This document shows positions 7,805 through 16,939 of a stretch of 64,000 bases of DNA, piece after piece. The DNA lies in assembly GCA_002842465.1 (NCBI GenBank), contig PHDA01000002.1:62001-126000 (forward strand), read 5' to 3'. Position 1 is the stretch's first letter, and each line of letters starts with the position of its first letter. A program made the translations under genes and the position numbers. The DNA comes from Bacteroidetes bacterium HGW-Bacteroidetes-7. Its GTDB lineage: Bacteria > Bacteroidota > Bacteroidia > Bacteroidales > UBA932. The notes beneath the pieces are model-generated. The model worked only from the letters and a program-made list of their open reading frames with translations. It had not been told where the DNA came from and made no database searches.

Positions 7805-8251
7805 ATGATAAAGTTCATAGGAGAACATACAGCAAAGATAGATGACAAAGGGAGAGTAGTTTTTCCTTCGTCACTTAAAGCTATGCTGGGTGGCTCCGCT
7901 GACCTTAGGTTTGTGGTTAAAAAAGACCTCTATTTCAATTGTCTGGAGATGTACACCTATGATGAGTGGATCAGACAATCTGAGGAGGTAAAATCTCGTC
8001 TCAATTTTTTTAAGAAAGAGCACGCCCTCTTCTGGAGGGAGTACATGAGAGACAGAGCCTTGGTTGAACCCGATGAAAAATTTGGCAGAATATCAATTCC
8101 TAAACGGCTCCTGAGTGAAATCGGAGTAGATAAGGAGGTGCTTTTTGCAGGCAATGACCACAAAGTTGAAATCTGGGCAAAAGAAAATTATAGCCAGGAC
8201 AGACTCCCCGGAAATGACTATTCGGAATTAGCAGAGAAAATCTTAGGATAA
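7805..8251 (+). CDS. mraZ: Transcriptional regulator MraZ
   Basis: 148 residues, the normal size for MraZ, which forms a ring of subunits built from two SpoVT/AbrB-like swapped-hairpin domains. The first domain has HTAKIDDKGRVVFPSSLK near the N-terminus and the second repeats the pattern as DEKFGRISIPKRLL near residue 97. In E. coli and mycoplasmas MraZ binds direct repeats upstream of its own gene and controls the division and wall cluster. It is the first gene of that cluster here, directly downstream of four phased repeats. The ATG at 7805 follows GGGTTAGTA with no real Shine-Dalgarno. Confidence 0.95.
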   Translation: MIKFIGEHTAKIDDKGRVVFPSSLKAMLGGSADLRFVVKKDLYFNCLEMYTYDEWIRQSEEVKSRLNFFKKEHALFWREYMRDRALVEPDEKFGRISIPKRLLSEIGVDKEVLFAGNDHKVEIWAKENYSQDRLPGNDYSELAEKILG

Positions 8252-8258
8252 GGAGAGG
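8252..8258 (+). promoter_or_regulatory. Shine-Dalgarno-like site before rsmH
   Basis: GGAGAGG follows the mraZ TAA and lies 6-12 bases before the rsmH ATG at 8265. It is stronger than the sites seen before most genes here, many of which have AT-rich leaders only. Confidence 0.5.
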
Positions 8259-8264
8259 CCGGTT

Positions 8265-9167
8265 ATGGGAATTTACCACACACCTGTACTACTTGAAGAG
8301 AGTGTATCAGCTTTGGTTTTATCCAAAGGGGGCATCTATGCCGATGTAACTTTTGGTGGCGGCGGACACAGCCGGGAGATACTGAACAGACTCGACAAAA
8401 AAGGTCAGTTGATTGCAATGGATAGAGATACCGATGCGTTGAAAAATGCACCGGATGACAAAAGGTTGGTTCTTGTTCATAATAATTTCAGATTTCTGAG
8501 AAATTATGTCAGGTACCACGGATATGAAAAACTGGACGGAATATTGGCAGATCTTGGGGTCTCCTCTCATCAGTTCGACACAGAGCAGAGAGGATTTTCC
8601 TTCAGATTTGACTCGCTCCTGGATATGAGAATGAACACGCTTGCCAAGCAGACTGCAGCAGATGTTTTAAATAGTTATCAGCAAGAGGAGCTCTCAAGTG
8701 TGCTCTGGAAATATGGCGAGGTTGAAAACAGCAGGAAGGTGGCATCACTTATATGCCGGGAGAGAGAGAAGATGGCGATAAAAACCACAACAGATCTGAA
8801 CAGGGCACTAGCCCCGGTCCTGCCAAAATTCTCGGAGCACAAATATCTGGCAAAGATATATCAGGCCTTAAGAATTGAGGTAAACGGAGAGATGAAGGCA
8901 CTTGAATATTTTTTAAATGATACAAAAGAGATTCTTAAACCGGGTGGAAGGTTGGTAGTAATCACCTATCATTCATTAGAAGACAGAATGGTTAAAATTT
9001 TTATGAAATCGGGAAATACAGAGGGAAAGATAGAAAAAGATTTATATGGAAAGTTTGAGACCCCTTTTAAAATTATAACAAAAAAGCCGGTAACTCCTTC
9101 AGAAGAGGAGATATCGTCTAACACAAGGGCAAGAAGCGCAAAATTACGAGTTGCAGAAAGAGTATGA
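8265..9167 (+). CDS. rsmH: 16S rRNA (cytosine1402-N4)-methyltransferase RsmH
   Basis: 300 residues, full length. The S-adenosylmethionine-binding region near residues 30-40 has DVTFGGGGHS. The family blocks LADLGVSSHQFD, RGFSF(R)FDSLLDMRM and VITYHSLEDR are all present. It methylates N4 of C1402 in the ribosomal P site of 16S rRNA; formerly called MraW. The last residues (SNTRARSAKLRVAER) are the usual family ending. It is the second gene of the operon, 13 bases after mraZ, in the position normal across bacteria. Confidence 0.96.
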   Translation: MGIYHTPVLLEESVSALVLSKGGIYADVTFGGGGHSREILNRLDKKGQLIAMDRDTDALKNAPDDKRLVLVHNNFRFLRNYVRYHGYEKLDGILADLGVSSHQFDTEQRGFSFRFDSLLDMRMNTLAKQTAADVLNSYQQEELSSVLWKYGEVENSRKVASLICREREKMAIKTTTDLNRALAPVLPKFSEHKYLAKIYQALRIEVNGEMKALEYFLNDTKEILKPGGRLVVITYHSLEDRMVKIFMKSGNTEGKIEKDLYGKFETPFKIITKKPVTPSEEEISSNTRARSAKLRVAERV

Positions 9168-9183
9168 TTAAAAGAACCTGACT

Positions 9184-9507
9184 ATGGCTAAGAAAAACTG
9201 GATGAATGAGATACTTGGGGGTCAAATACTCCTGCACAGCGGTATCCTGCAACATGCCCGTTTTGTCCTGTTTCTGTTTGTCCTCGTAATCCTTTACATA
9301 ACCATAAACTTTGGAATGGAGAGCAGTCTCCTCATCGAAAGAAGGAATCAGAGAGAACTTAAACACCTGAAGGCAGACTTCACAAGCAAATCTGCACGGT
9401 TGCAATATCAAAGCAAGAGACTCGAGGTCGAAAAGAGACTTTTAGAGCTTAACTCAACATTAAAAGCACCACAGAACCCTCCAAAAAGGGTAATTATCGG
9501 AGAGTAA
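9184..9507 (+). CDS. ftsL: FtsL-like division protein
   Basis: 107 residues: a short cytoplasmic N-terminus, one membrane segment (about residues 25-43, FVLFLFVLVILYITINFG) and an extracytoplasmic basic helical region with heptad-like leucines (about 50-95), likely a coiled coil. This is the bitopic FtsL/DivIC layout. Sequence identity is too low to name by motif; the call rests on topology and on its place between rsmH and ftsI, where ftsL lies in most bacteria. FtsL pairs with FtsB and FtsQ and activates FtsWI. The ATG at 9184 follows rsmH by 16 bases. Confidence 0.7.
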   Translation: MAKKNWMNEILGGQILLHSGILQHARFVLFLFVLVILYITINFGMESSLLIERRNQRELKHLKADFTSKSARLQYQSKRLEVEKRLLELNSTLKAPQNPPKRVIIGE

Positions 9508-9511
9508 CTTT

Positions 9512-11614
9512 ATGAACACATTCATAAAAAGGGTATATATCGTTTATGTTTTACTCATTATTCTAACCATTAGGATAATGTGGCGAATCATATTCCTTCA
9601 ATACTTTGCCGATATTAAAATTAGTGATACTGATATCTCGTTTAGACAAGAGGAGATTGAGGCAACAAGGGGTAGCGTTCTTGCAATGGATGGGAGGCCC
9701 CTTTCGGCATCTGTGCCATATTTCCAGATAAGAATGGATTGCGTAGTGCCTATTGATACTCTATTTAACAACAATATTGATGCTCTTTCAAGAGAACTCT
9801 CATTATTTTACAAAGATAAGGGAGCTGCTGAGTATAAGCGAGAACTAGTAACTGCAAGAAAAGAGGGTAAAAGGTATAAAACCGTTGGAAGCCGACTGGT
9901 TGACTACAGTGAAATGCTTCAGATAAGAAAGTTCCCGATTTTTAAAGAGGGGGTTAACCGTGGAGGAATTATCACCGAGCAGAGAAACAGAAGGAACAAC
10001 CCATATGGAAGGCTTGCATACAGAACAATCGGCTTTTTAAATAATGAAGGTGTTGGTGTCGGAATAGAGAAGAGCTACGATTACTATCTCAAAGGTATTC
10101 CGGGCAGACAAACGGTACAGAGAATGTTGGGAGGCGAATGGGTGCCGGTTATCGGTGAGGAGATAATCCTTCCGAATGATGGTATGGATGTTCAGACAAC
10201 TTTAAGCATTGAAATTCAGGAGGCTGCCGAAAATGCTTTAAGAGAGCAATTATCAAAATCAGATGTTTTTGAAGGTGCAACTGTAATTGTTATGGAGGTT
10301 AAAACCGGTGCAATCAGGGCAATTGCAAACATGAAAAAGGGGGAAGGCGGAACATTTGACGAATCTTACAACTATGCCGTAGCTCATGCAACAGAGCCCG
10401 GCTCAACATTTAAACTTGCCACCCTGGTAGCATTGCTCGAAGATGGATTTGTAACTCTTGATACAAGGGTAGATGCCGGAAACGGTAAATGGGCATACAG
10501 TACTACAAATTTCACAGATGTAAGAGCAGGCGGATATGGTAATATAAGTGTGCTTGAGGCATTTGAAAAATCATCAAATGTGGCCTTTGCAAAACTTGCG
10601 GTTGAACACTATGCCAATAACGAAAAGAGTTATGTGAACCGCATTATGAACATGAAGATTAATGAACGGTTTAACCTCGATCTTCCGGGAGAGGCAAGAG
10701 CTGCAATATATATGCCCGGCGATCCCATGTGGTCCAGATTATCTCTGCCAATGATGTCAATTGGTTACTTCTCTCTTCTCACCCCTCTGCATACACTTAC
10801 CTTTTACAATGCTATTGCCAACAATGGCAAGATGATGAAACCCTATTTTGTAGAGAATCTGCAAAAGAATGGTGTAATAGTAAAAGAGTTTGGTCCGCAA
10901 GAGGTGAGCGGCTCTGTGTGCTCAAAGAAAACGATCGAACAGGTACACAGAGCCCTCAGAGGAGTAGTAGAGCATGGTACTGCAAAACCTCTGGACAATC
11001 CTAACTATAAAATATCAGGCAAAACCGGAACAGCTCAGATAGCATTTGATGGCAGATATAAAGATGCTTATGGAAACAAGAAGCACCAGGCATCTTTTGC
11101 AGGGTTCTTCCCATCCGACAATCCTGAATACTCTGCCATTGTTGTACTATATACTAACAAGACAAGCGGTAACTTTTACGGTGGAGCATGGGCAGCACCT
11201 GTGTTCAAACTTGTAGCAGATAAAATATACTCAACTAGCCCGCATTGGACAGAGCCGATAAAGGCAGAGGAGAGAGAGGAGTACCCGGAGGTTCTTGCCG
11301 GAGCAGGTTCATCAGTAAGAGCTGTATTGCCAAGATTAAAAACAAGCTTTAGATCGGTTGCTCAGGGAGAGTGGCTTAGGAGAGACAGCACAGGTAAGGC
11401 TTTGGTGTCATACGAGGCTGTACCAAACGACTCAGTTCCCGATGTTACCAACATGGGGCTTAAAGATGCTCTTTATCTTCTGGAAAACAGAGGATTCAGA
11501 GTTCAGTTCAAAGGCAAAGGGAGGGTTACTTTGCAAAATCCTGCACCTGGAGCCTACCTACCCCTAAACGGAGTTATTGACCTTCAACTTTCAGAGTTTT
11601 ATGTTGTTAAATAA
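9512..11614 (+). CDS. ftsI: Septal peptidoglycan transpeptidase FtsI (PBP3) with PASTA domain
   Basis: 700 residues. An N-terminal membrane anchor (about 10-30) is followed by a PBP dimer domain and the transpeptidase domain. Active-site motifs are S298-T-F-K301 (SxxK, acylated serine), S354-S-N356 (SxN) and K504-T-G506. The C-terminal roughly 60 residues (from VPDVTNMGLKDALYLL) form one PASTA domain, common in Bacteroidota FtsI and absent from the E. coli enzyme. It cross-links septal peptidoglycan with FtsW. It starts four bases after ftsL; its last 14 bases overlap the likely murE start, suggesting translational coupling. Confidence 0.95.
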   Translation: MNTFIKRVYIVYVLLIILTIRIMWRIIFLQYFADIKISDTDISFRQEEIEATRGSVLAMDGRPLSASVPYFQIRMDCVVPIDTLFNNNIDALSRELSLFYKDKGAAEYKRELVTARKEGKRYKTVGSRLVDYSEMLQIRKFPIFKEGVNRGGIITEQRNRRNNPYGRLAYRTIGFLNNEGVGVGIEKSYDYYLKGIPGRQTVQRMLGGEWVPVIGEEIILPNDGMDVQTTLSIEIQEAAENALREQLSKSDVFEGATVIVMEVKTGAIRAIANMKKGEGGTFDESYNYAVAHATEPGSTFKLATLVALLEDGFVTLDTRVDAGNGKWAYSTTNFTDVRAGGYGNISVLEAFEKSSNVAFAKLAVEHYANNEKSYVNRIMNMKINERFNLDLPGEARAAIYMPGDPMWSRLSLPMMSIGYFSLLTPLHTLTFYNAIANNGKMMKPYFVENLQKNGVIVKEFGPQEVSGSVCSKKTIEQVHRALRGVVEHGTAKPLDNPNYKISGKTGTAQIAFDGRYKDAYGNKKHQASFAGFFPSDNPEYSAIVVLYTNKTSGNFYGGAWAAPVFKLVADKIYSTSPHWTEPIKAEEREEYPEVLAGAGSSVRAVLPRLKTSFRSVAQGEWLRRDSTGKALVSYEAVPNDSVPDVTNMGLKDALYLLENRGFRVQFKGKGRVTLQNPAPGAYLPLNGVIDLQLSEFYVVK

Positions 11615-13052
11615 TATCATACAAAATATTAATTGCCTTAAAATTATCGGTGATACTAATAAAGAGATATCGTCGGTGGTTTTTGACTCAAGAGAGGTAA
11701 AGCAGGGATCGCTCTTTGTAGCTTTAAAGGGTACAACATCAGATGGTCACAGCTATATTGCTTCGGCCCTGAATTCAGGAGCTGTTGCCATTTTATGTGA
11801 AGATTCAGCTAATGTTCCTTCAGGCACAACAACTATACTGGTCAAAAACAGCCACTACGCACTGGGTGTAGCTGCTTCTGAATTCTTTGGAAATCCTTCT
11901 GAAAAGATAAAATTGGTAGGAATCACAGGAACAAATGGGAAAACCACTACCGTTACTCTTCTTTATCAACTGTTTACAAAGTTGGGCTATAAGTGCGGTC
12001 TGCTCTCTACAATTGCAAATTACATAGGAGACAAAAAATTTGAGGCAACCCACACAACTCCCGATCCTGTAAGTATTAACTCCCTGATCTCAACCATGGC
12101 AGAGTTCGGGTGTGAATACTGCTTTATGGAGGTTAGCTCTCACTCACTCGATCAACAAAGAGTTGCCGGATTGACATTCGCAGGAGCAATCTTCTCAAAT
12201 ATAACACATGATCATCTTGATTACCATAAGACATTTATAGAGTATATAAAGGCTAAGAAAATCCTGTTTGACAATCTGCCTGCAGACTGTTTTGCACTAA
12301 CCAACATTGATGACAAAAACGGTTTGGTTATGGTGCAGAACTGCAACGCAAAAATTCATACCTACTCATGCCTTTCACCTGCCTCATACAATTGCAGAAT
12401 AATTGAAAACAGCCTTGACGGAATGTTGCTTAGGATAGGCAACAAGGAGGTGTGGACAAAATTCATAGGCACCCATAATGCATATAATCTTCTGGCTGTT
12501 TACTCAACTGCAATCCTACTTGGAGCCGCACAAGAGGAGACATTGGTAGCATTAAGCTCGTTGGAGTCGGTATCAGGAAGACTGGAATACATAAAGGGAG
12601 GGCAGGATATAACAGCTGTTGTTGATTATGCACATACACCCGATGCTCTGGAAAACGTATTAAAAACGCTAAGTGATAGCGCTGCGGGGAGAGAGATAAT
12701 TACTGTATTCGGTTGCGGAGGAGACAGGGACAAGACAAAAAGGCCTGAGATGGCTCAGGTCTCTGCAAAATATTCAAATAAGATTATCGTAACATCAGAT
12801 AATCCCCGCTTTGAAGAACCTGAACAGATTATTGAGGATATAAAAAAGGGATTTACCCTTACAGAGCGTGCAAGAGCTCTCTTTATCACAGATCGCAGAG
12901 AGGCAATAAGGACAGCAGCAGCACTTGCGCAGCCCGGATCACTGATTCTGGTGGCAGGCAAGGGTCATGAGAATTATCAGGACGTGAAGGGTGTGAAGCA
13001 CCATTTTGATGATAAGGAGATTATTCAGGAGATTTTTGATATAAAACAATAA
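11601..13052 (+). CDS. murE: UDP-MurNAc-L-Ala-D-Glu:meso-diaminopimelate ligase MurE
   Basis: 483 residues from the ATG at 11601; an upstream TTG at 11577 in the same frame would lie deeper in ftsI and is not favoured. The Mur ligase ATP site GTNGKTT is at 110-116. The motif D400-N-P-R403 is the known determinant for meso-diaminopimelate as the added amino acid, so the wall is of the mDAP type. The order of domains (UDP-binding, central ATPase, C-terminal ligase with the DYAHTPDAL block) is standard. Cytosolic. It overlaps ftsI by 14 bases and is followed four bases later by mraY. Confidence 0.95.
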   Translation: MLLNNIIQNINCLKIIGDTNKEISSVVFDSREVKQGSLFVALKGTTSDGHSYIASALNSGAVAILCEDSANVPSGTTTILVKNSHYALGVAASEFFGNPSEKIKLVGITGTNGKTTTVTLLYQLFTKLGYKCGLLSTIANYIGDKKFEATHTTPDPVSINSLISTMAEFGCEYCFMEVSSHSLDQQRVAGLTFAGAIFSNITHDHLDYHKTFIEYIKAKKILFDNLPADCFALTNIDDKNGLVMVQNCNAKIHTYSCLSPASYNCRIIENSLDGMLLRIGNKEVWTKFIGTHNAYNLLAVYSTAILLGAAQEETLVALSSLESVSGRLEYIKGGQDITAVVDYAHTPDALENVLKTLSDSAAGREIITVFGCGGDRDKTKRPEMAQVSAKYSNKIIVTSDNPRFEEPEQIIEDIKKGFTLTERARALFITDRREAIRTAAALAQPGSLILVAGKGHENYQDVKGVKHHFDDKEIIQEIFDIKQ

Positions 13053-13056
13053 GGCA

Positions 13057-14337
13057 ATGTTATACAACTTATTCGAATATCTTAAAGATAGTGTGGACTT
13101 CCCGGGAATGGGGCTGTTCAGATACATCACTTTCAGAGCATTTGCTGCCATACTCCTATCACTGGTTATTGCCCTTTTTGTGGGTAAAAAAATCATACAT
13201 AAACTCGCCATGAAGCAGATTGGTGAAGATATACGTGATTTAGGGCTAGAGGGACAACTTCAGAAAAAGGGGACTCCTACTATGGGTGGAATAATTATTT
13301 TGATTGCAACCCTGATTCCTGCGCTTTTACTTGGAGATCTTACAAACATATATGTTCTGCTCCTTATAGTAACAGCCATATGGCTTGGCTTTATCGGTTT
13401 TGTAGACGACTACATAAAGGTGTTCAAAAAGAATAAAGAGGGGCTTAAGGGGAAGTTTAAAATATTTGGTCAGGTAGGATTGGGGCTTATTGTTGGAGTT
13501 GCACTCTACGCAAGTGATCAGGCAATCGTTAGAGTTCCTGCATCTTCTGTGGAGAAGGATGCAAAATCTGAGATCGTCTCGCAGGAGGGGTTTGAGTCAA
13601 GGTTGAGCTACTTTAAAGATGAAAAGAGCACAAAAACATCAATACCGTTTATAAAGGACAATGAATTTGATTATGCATGGCTGTCACCATTCAACGGAAA
13701 AGCCGGAAAAAACTTTGCATGGATAATATATATCATTTCAATAATATTCATTGTAACTGCTGTTTCCAACGGTACAAATCTCACAGATGGAATGGATGGT
13801 CTAACCACAGGTTTATCTGTAATCGTCGGCACAACACTGGCAATCCTGGCATATTTGTCCGGTAATATAATTTATGCAAACTACCTCCACATTATGTACC
13901 TGCCAAACACAGGAGAAATTGTGGTTGTAATGGCAGCTTTCATTGGTGCACTTATTGGATTTCTTTGGTATAACTCCTACCCTGCTCAGGTGTTTATGGG
14001 AGACACCGGAAGTCTGGCAATCGGGGGCATTATTGCAGTAGCAGCAGTAATGATCAGAAAGGAGCTGTTGATTCCTATCCTTTGCGGAATCTTCTTCGTT
14101 GAGAGTTTGTCGGTAATAATCCAGAGAGTGTATTTCAAGTATACAAAGAGAAAATATGGTAAAGGTGTAAGGGTTTTCAAAATGTCACCTCTGCACCACC
14201 ATTTCCAGATAGAGAGCAGTGAATCAATTATAAAATCTCCAAAGAGAGCGCTTCCGGAGGCAAAAATTGTAACCCGTTTTTGGATTATCGCAATCTTCCT
14301 GGCAGTATTAACAATAATAACATTAAAAATAAGATAA
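13057..14337 (+). CDS. mraY: Phospho-MurNAc-pentapeptide translocase MraY
   Basis: 426 residues, integral inner-membrane enzyme that transfers phospho-MurNAc-pentapeptide to undecaprenyl phosphate, giving lipid I. Family blocks: KKGTPTMGG, the aspartates of FVDDYIKV, NLTDGMDGL, and FMGDTGSLAIGG with the histidine block SPLHHHFQ. Compared with E. coli (360 residues) there is an extra hydrophilic segment at about 160-215 between membrane helices, usual in Bacteroidota. Its context between murE and murD, with no murF, is noted separately. Confidence 0.96.
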   Translation: MLYNLFEYLKDSVDFPGMGLFRYITFRAFAAILLSLVIALFVGKKIIHKLAMKQIGEDIRDLGLEGQLQKKGTPTMGGIIILIATLIPALLLGDLTNIYVLLLIVTAIWLGFIGFVDDYIKVFKKNKEGLKGKFKIFGQVGLGLIVGVALYASDQAIVRVPASSVEKDAKSEIVSQEGFESRLSYFKDEKSTKTSIPFIKDNEFDYAWLSPFNGKAGKNFAWIIYIISIIFIVTAVSNGTNLTDGMDGLTTGLSVIVGTTLAILAYLSGNIIYANYLHIMYLPNTGEIVVVMAAFIGALIGFLWYNSYPAQVFMGDTGSLAIGGIIAVAAVMIRKELLIPILCGIFFVESLSVIIQRVYFKYTKRKYGKGVRVFKMSPLHHHFQIESSESIIKSPKRALPEAKIVTRFWIIAIFLAVLTIITLKIR

Positions 14338-14338
14338 T

Positions 14339-15673
14339 ATGAACAGAGTTGTCGTTCTTGGCGGAGGTGAAAGCGGAGTGGGAACAGCGGTTCTTGCTAC
14401 GGTTAAGGGGCACGAAGTGTTTCTTTCCGACAGCAATATGGTGACCGACCAGGCCAGAGAGTTGCTTGAAAAGTACGATATTCCTTATGAAGAGGGTGGG
14501 CACACTAGAGAGAAGATTCTCAACGCCTCTGTTGTGGTTAAGAGCCCCGGTATTCCGGATACTGTTCCAATTGTCGAAGAGTTAATAAACAGTAATGTTC
14601 CGGTTATATCGGAGATTGAATTTGCCGGCAGATACGACAAATCAAAAAAGATATGCGTAACGGGAAGTAACGGAAAAACAACTACCGCTTCAATAATCTA
14701 TTTTCTGCTAAAAAATGCGGGTTTAAATGTAGGTCTGGCCGGAAATATAGGACAGAGCTATGCATTTCAGGTTGCAACATGCAACTATGAATATTATGTT
14801 CTTGAGTTGAGCAGTTTTCAACTGGAGGGGATGTATGACTTTAAAGCTGACATCGCAGTATTGCTAAATATTACTCCAGACCATCTTGACAGATACAACA
14901 ATCAGATGGAGAACTACATAAAGGCAAAATTCAGAATCACACAAAATATGTCTGCCGATGATTGCTTTATTTTTTGTGCCGACGACGAAGTGAGTATTTC
15001 ACACCTCAATCAAATTGTCTTGCATGCAAAACAACTCCCTTTCAGCCAACAGAAAGAGGTTGAAGAGGGCGCTTTTGTGAAGGACGAAAAAATGCATGTA
15101 AACTATGTTGACAGAGAGTACCAGATGTTTTTGAACGAACTCTCACTTCAGGGGAGACACAATGTTTACAATTCAATGGCTGCTGCTATAACCGGTAAGA
15201 TACTTGACATAGATAACGAAGTTCTCAGAGAGAGCCTATCAAGTTTTCAGGGTGTAGAGCATAGGATGGAGAAGGTTCTTAAGGTGAAAAATGTTTTGTA
15301 CATAAATGACTCTAAAGCAACAAACGTAAACTCAACTTGGTATGCCCTTGAAAGCATGACAACTCCGGTTGTGTGGATTGCCGGCGGAAAGGACAAAGGA
15401 AATGAATATGAGCCTCTGTTCGAGCTGGTTAAAGAGCGTGTAAGGGCTATAATCTGTCTTGGTGCCGACAATACAAAACTGCATGAAGTTTTTGGAGGCA
15501 TGGTTGATAAAATGTATGATGCAACCTCTGCAAAAGAGGCTGTTGAGATTGCCTATGATATTGCTCAGCCTGGTGATACCGTTTTACTATCTCCTGCCTG
15601 TGCAAGCTTTGATCTTTTCAAAAATTTTGAAGAGAGAGGCCGGCTATTCAAGGAGGCTGTGCAAAAACTATAA
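14339..15673 (+). CDS. murD: UDP-N-acetylmuramoyl-L-alanine:D-glutamate ligase MurD
   Basis: 444 residues. The ATP loop GSNGKTT is at residues 109-115, with Mur ligase blocks NITPDHLDRY and HRMEKV (the ligase-domain arginine region) and a KATNVNSTWYAL stretch. The N-terminal Rossmann-like domain binds the UDP moiety. It adds D-glutamate to UDP-MurNAc-L-Ala in the cytosol. One base separates it from mraY, so the two are certainly co-transcribed. Confidence 0.95.
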   Translation: MNRVVVLGGGESGVGTAVLATVKGHEVFLSDSNMVTDQARELLEKYDIPYEEGGHTREKILNASVVVKSPGIPDTVPIVEELINSNVPVISEIEFAGRYDKSKKICVTGSNGKTTTASIIYFLLKNAGLNVGLAGNIGQSYAFQVATCNYEYYVLELSSFQLEGMYDFKADIAVLLNITPDHLDRYNNQMENYIKAKFRITQNMSADDCFIFCADDEVSISHLNQIVLHAKQLPFSQQKEVEEGAFVKDEKMHVNYVDREYQMFLNELSLQGRHNVYNSMAAAITGKILDIDNEVLRESLSSFQGVEHRMEKVLKVKNVLYINDSKATNVNSTWYALESMTTPVVWIAGGKDKGNEYEPLFELVKERVRAIICLGADNTKLHEVFGGMVDKMYDATSAKEAVEIAYDIAQPGDTVLLSPACASFDLFKNFEERGRLFKEAVQKL

Positions 15674-15697
15674 TATTACAAGAGACCTAAAAGACTC

Positions 15698-16939
15698 ATG
15701 GAAGAGAAGAACATAATATACAGACTTAAGGGCGATAAGGTGATATGGATTATCATATTTATGCTGTCGCTTATCTCTATTGCTGCAGTTTACTCTTCCA
15801 GCAGTTCTCTCGCATTCCGGGAGAACAAAAGCACTATGGACTTCCTTTTCAAGCAACTCAGATTTGTAATCTTTGGGCTTACTGCTCTTTACATCTGCTA
15901 CAAAATTCCTCTGGGCTGGTACAGAATGCTCTCCTATTTTGGAATAATTATATCCATAGGCTTTCTGATAGCCACTATGATAGTGGGTAGCAGTTATAAT
16001 GAAGCGGAAAGATGGCTGAGAATTGGTGTTATTTCGTTTCAACCTGCAGAGTTTGCAAAAATTGCTGTTGTTCTTTATCTGGCAAAAATTCTCGAAGATT
16101 TTAAATTTGAAACATTTAAAGAATTTTTAATCTGGGCAGTGGCGCCACTGGGCGTTGTTATACTCCTAATCCTTTACGGTAGTATATCTACCGGCCTTTT
16201 AGTAGGAGCTGTCTCTTTTCTTCTCTTTCTTATTGCGGGAATTAAGTGGAAGCATCTATTAAAAACAGCAGGAATAGCAGTTGCAATGCTGGTGCTTATA
16301 GTTGTACTTAACATGGCCTTTGGTCTTTTCCCAAGGTTAGAGACAGCGGTAAACAGAATAAAGAGTCATACGATTGAGAATAAAGCAGAAGATACCCTCT
16401 CGCCACAGGAGAAACAGGCAATTCTGGACAAAACATTCCAGGCCGATATGGCAAAGATTGCTGTTGCATCTGCAGGAATTTTGGGGAAAGGTCCCGGTAA
16501 CAGTATTCAGAGAAATCTTCTGCCACACCCCTATTCTGATTATATATACGCAATAATCATTGAGGAGTGGGGTTTTATTGGAGGACTTTTGGTGTTGATG
16601 CTTTATGTCTGGTTCTTCACAAGATGCATTATGCTTGCAAAGGCATGCACAAGAACATTTTCACTAATGTTAGTAATGGGCCTTGCCATACTCATAACAT
16701 CACAGGCGATGCTCCATATTTGTGTCAATGTAGGGTTGTTGCCGGTTACAGGTCACACTTTGCCACTTGTCAGTCTTGGAGGTACATCGCTCATTATTAT
16801 GAGTGGAGGTTTTGGAATAATCCTGTCTGTGAGTAGAACAATTGAGAATGTTTCAACAAAGGAGGCTGCTGTAAATGCAGAAGAGAACAAAACAGGAGAC
16901 CAAAGCAGTGTAGCTGCTGTAAAAGAGGAGAAGAAATAG
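15698..16939 (+). CDS. ftsW: Peptidoglycan polymerase FtsW (SEDS family)
   Basis: 413 residues with about ten membrane segments, the SEDS fold. Family blocks: AERWLRIGVISFQPAEFAKIA, and the late loops GKGPGNSIQR and TGHTLPLVSLGGTS. SEDS proteins polymerise lipid II; FtsW works with FtsI at the septum. The last roughly 35 residues are a charged cytoplasmic tail (NAEENKTGDQSSVAAVKEEKK). The stop is directly followed by the murG ATG at 16940 with no gap. FtsW rather than RodA is chosen from the position in the division cluster. Confidence 0.94.
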   Translation: MEEKNIIYRLKGDKVIWIIIFMLSLISIAAVYSSSSSLAFRENKSTMDFLFKQLRFVIFGLTALYICYKIPLGWYRMLSYFGIIISIGFLIATMIVGSSYNEAERWLRIGVISFQPAEFAKIAVVLYLAKILEDFKFETFKEFLIWAVAPLGVVILLILYGSISTGLLVGAVSFLLFLIAGIKWKHLLKTAGIAVAMLVLIVVLNMAFGLFPRLETAVNRIKSHTIENKAEDTLSPQEKQAILDKTFQADMAKIAVASAGILGKGPGNSIQRNLLPHPYSDYIYAIIIEEWGFIGGLLVLMLYVWFFTRCIMLAKACTRTFSLMLVMGLAILITSQAMLHICVNVGLLPVTGHTLPLVSLGGTSLIIMSGGFGIILSVSRTIENVSTKEAAVNAEENKTGDQSSVAAVKEEKK

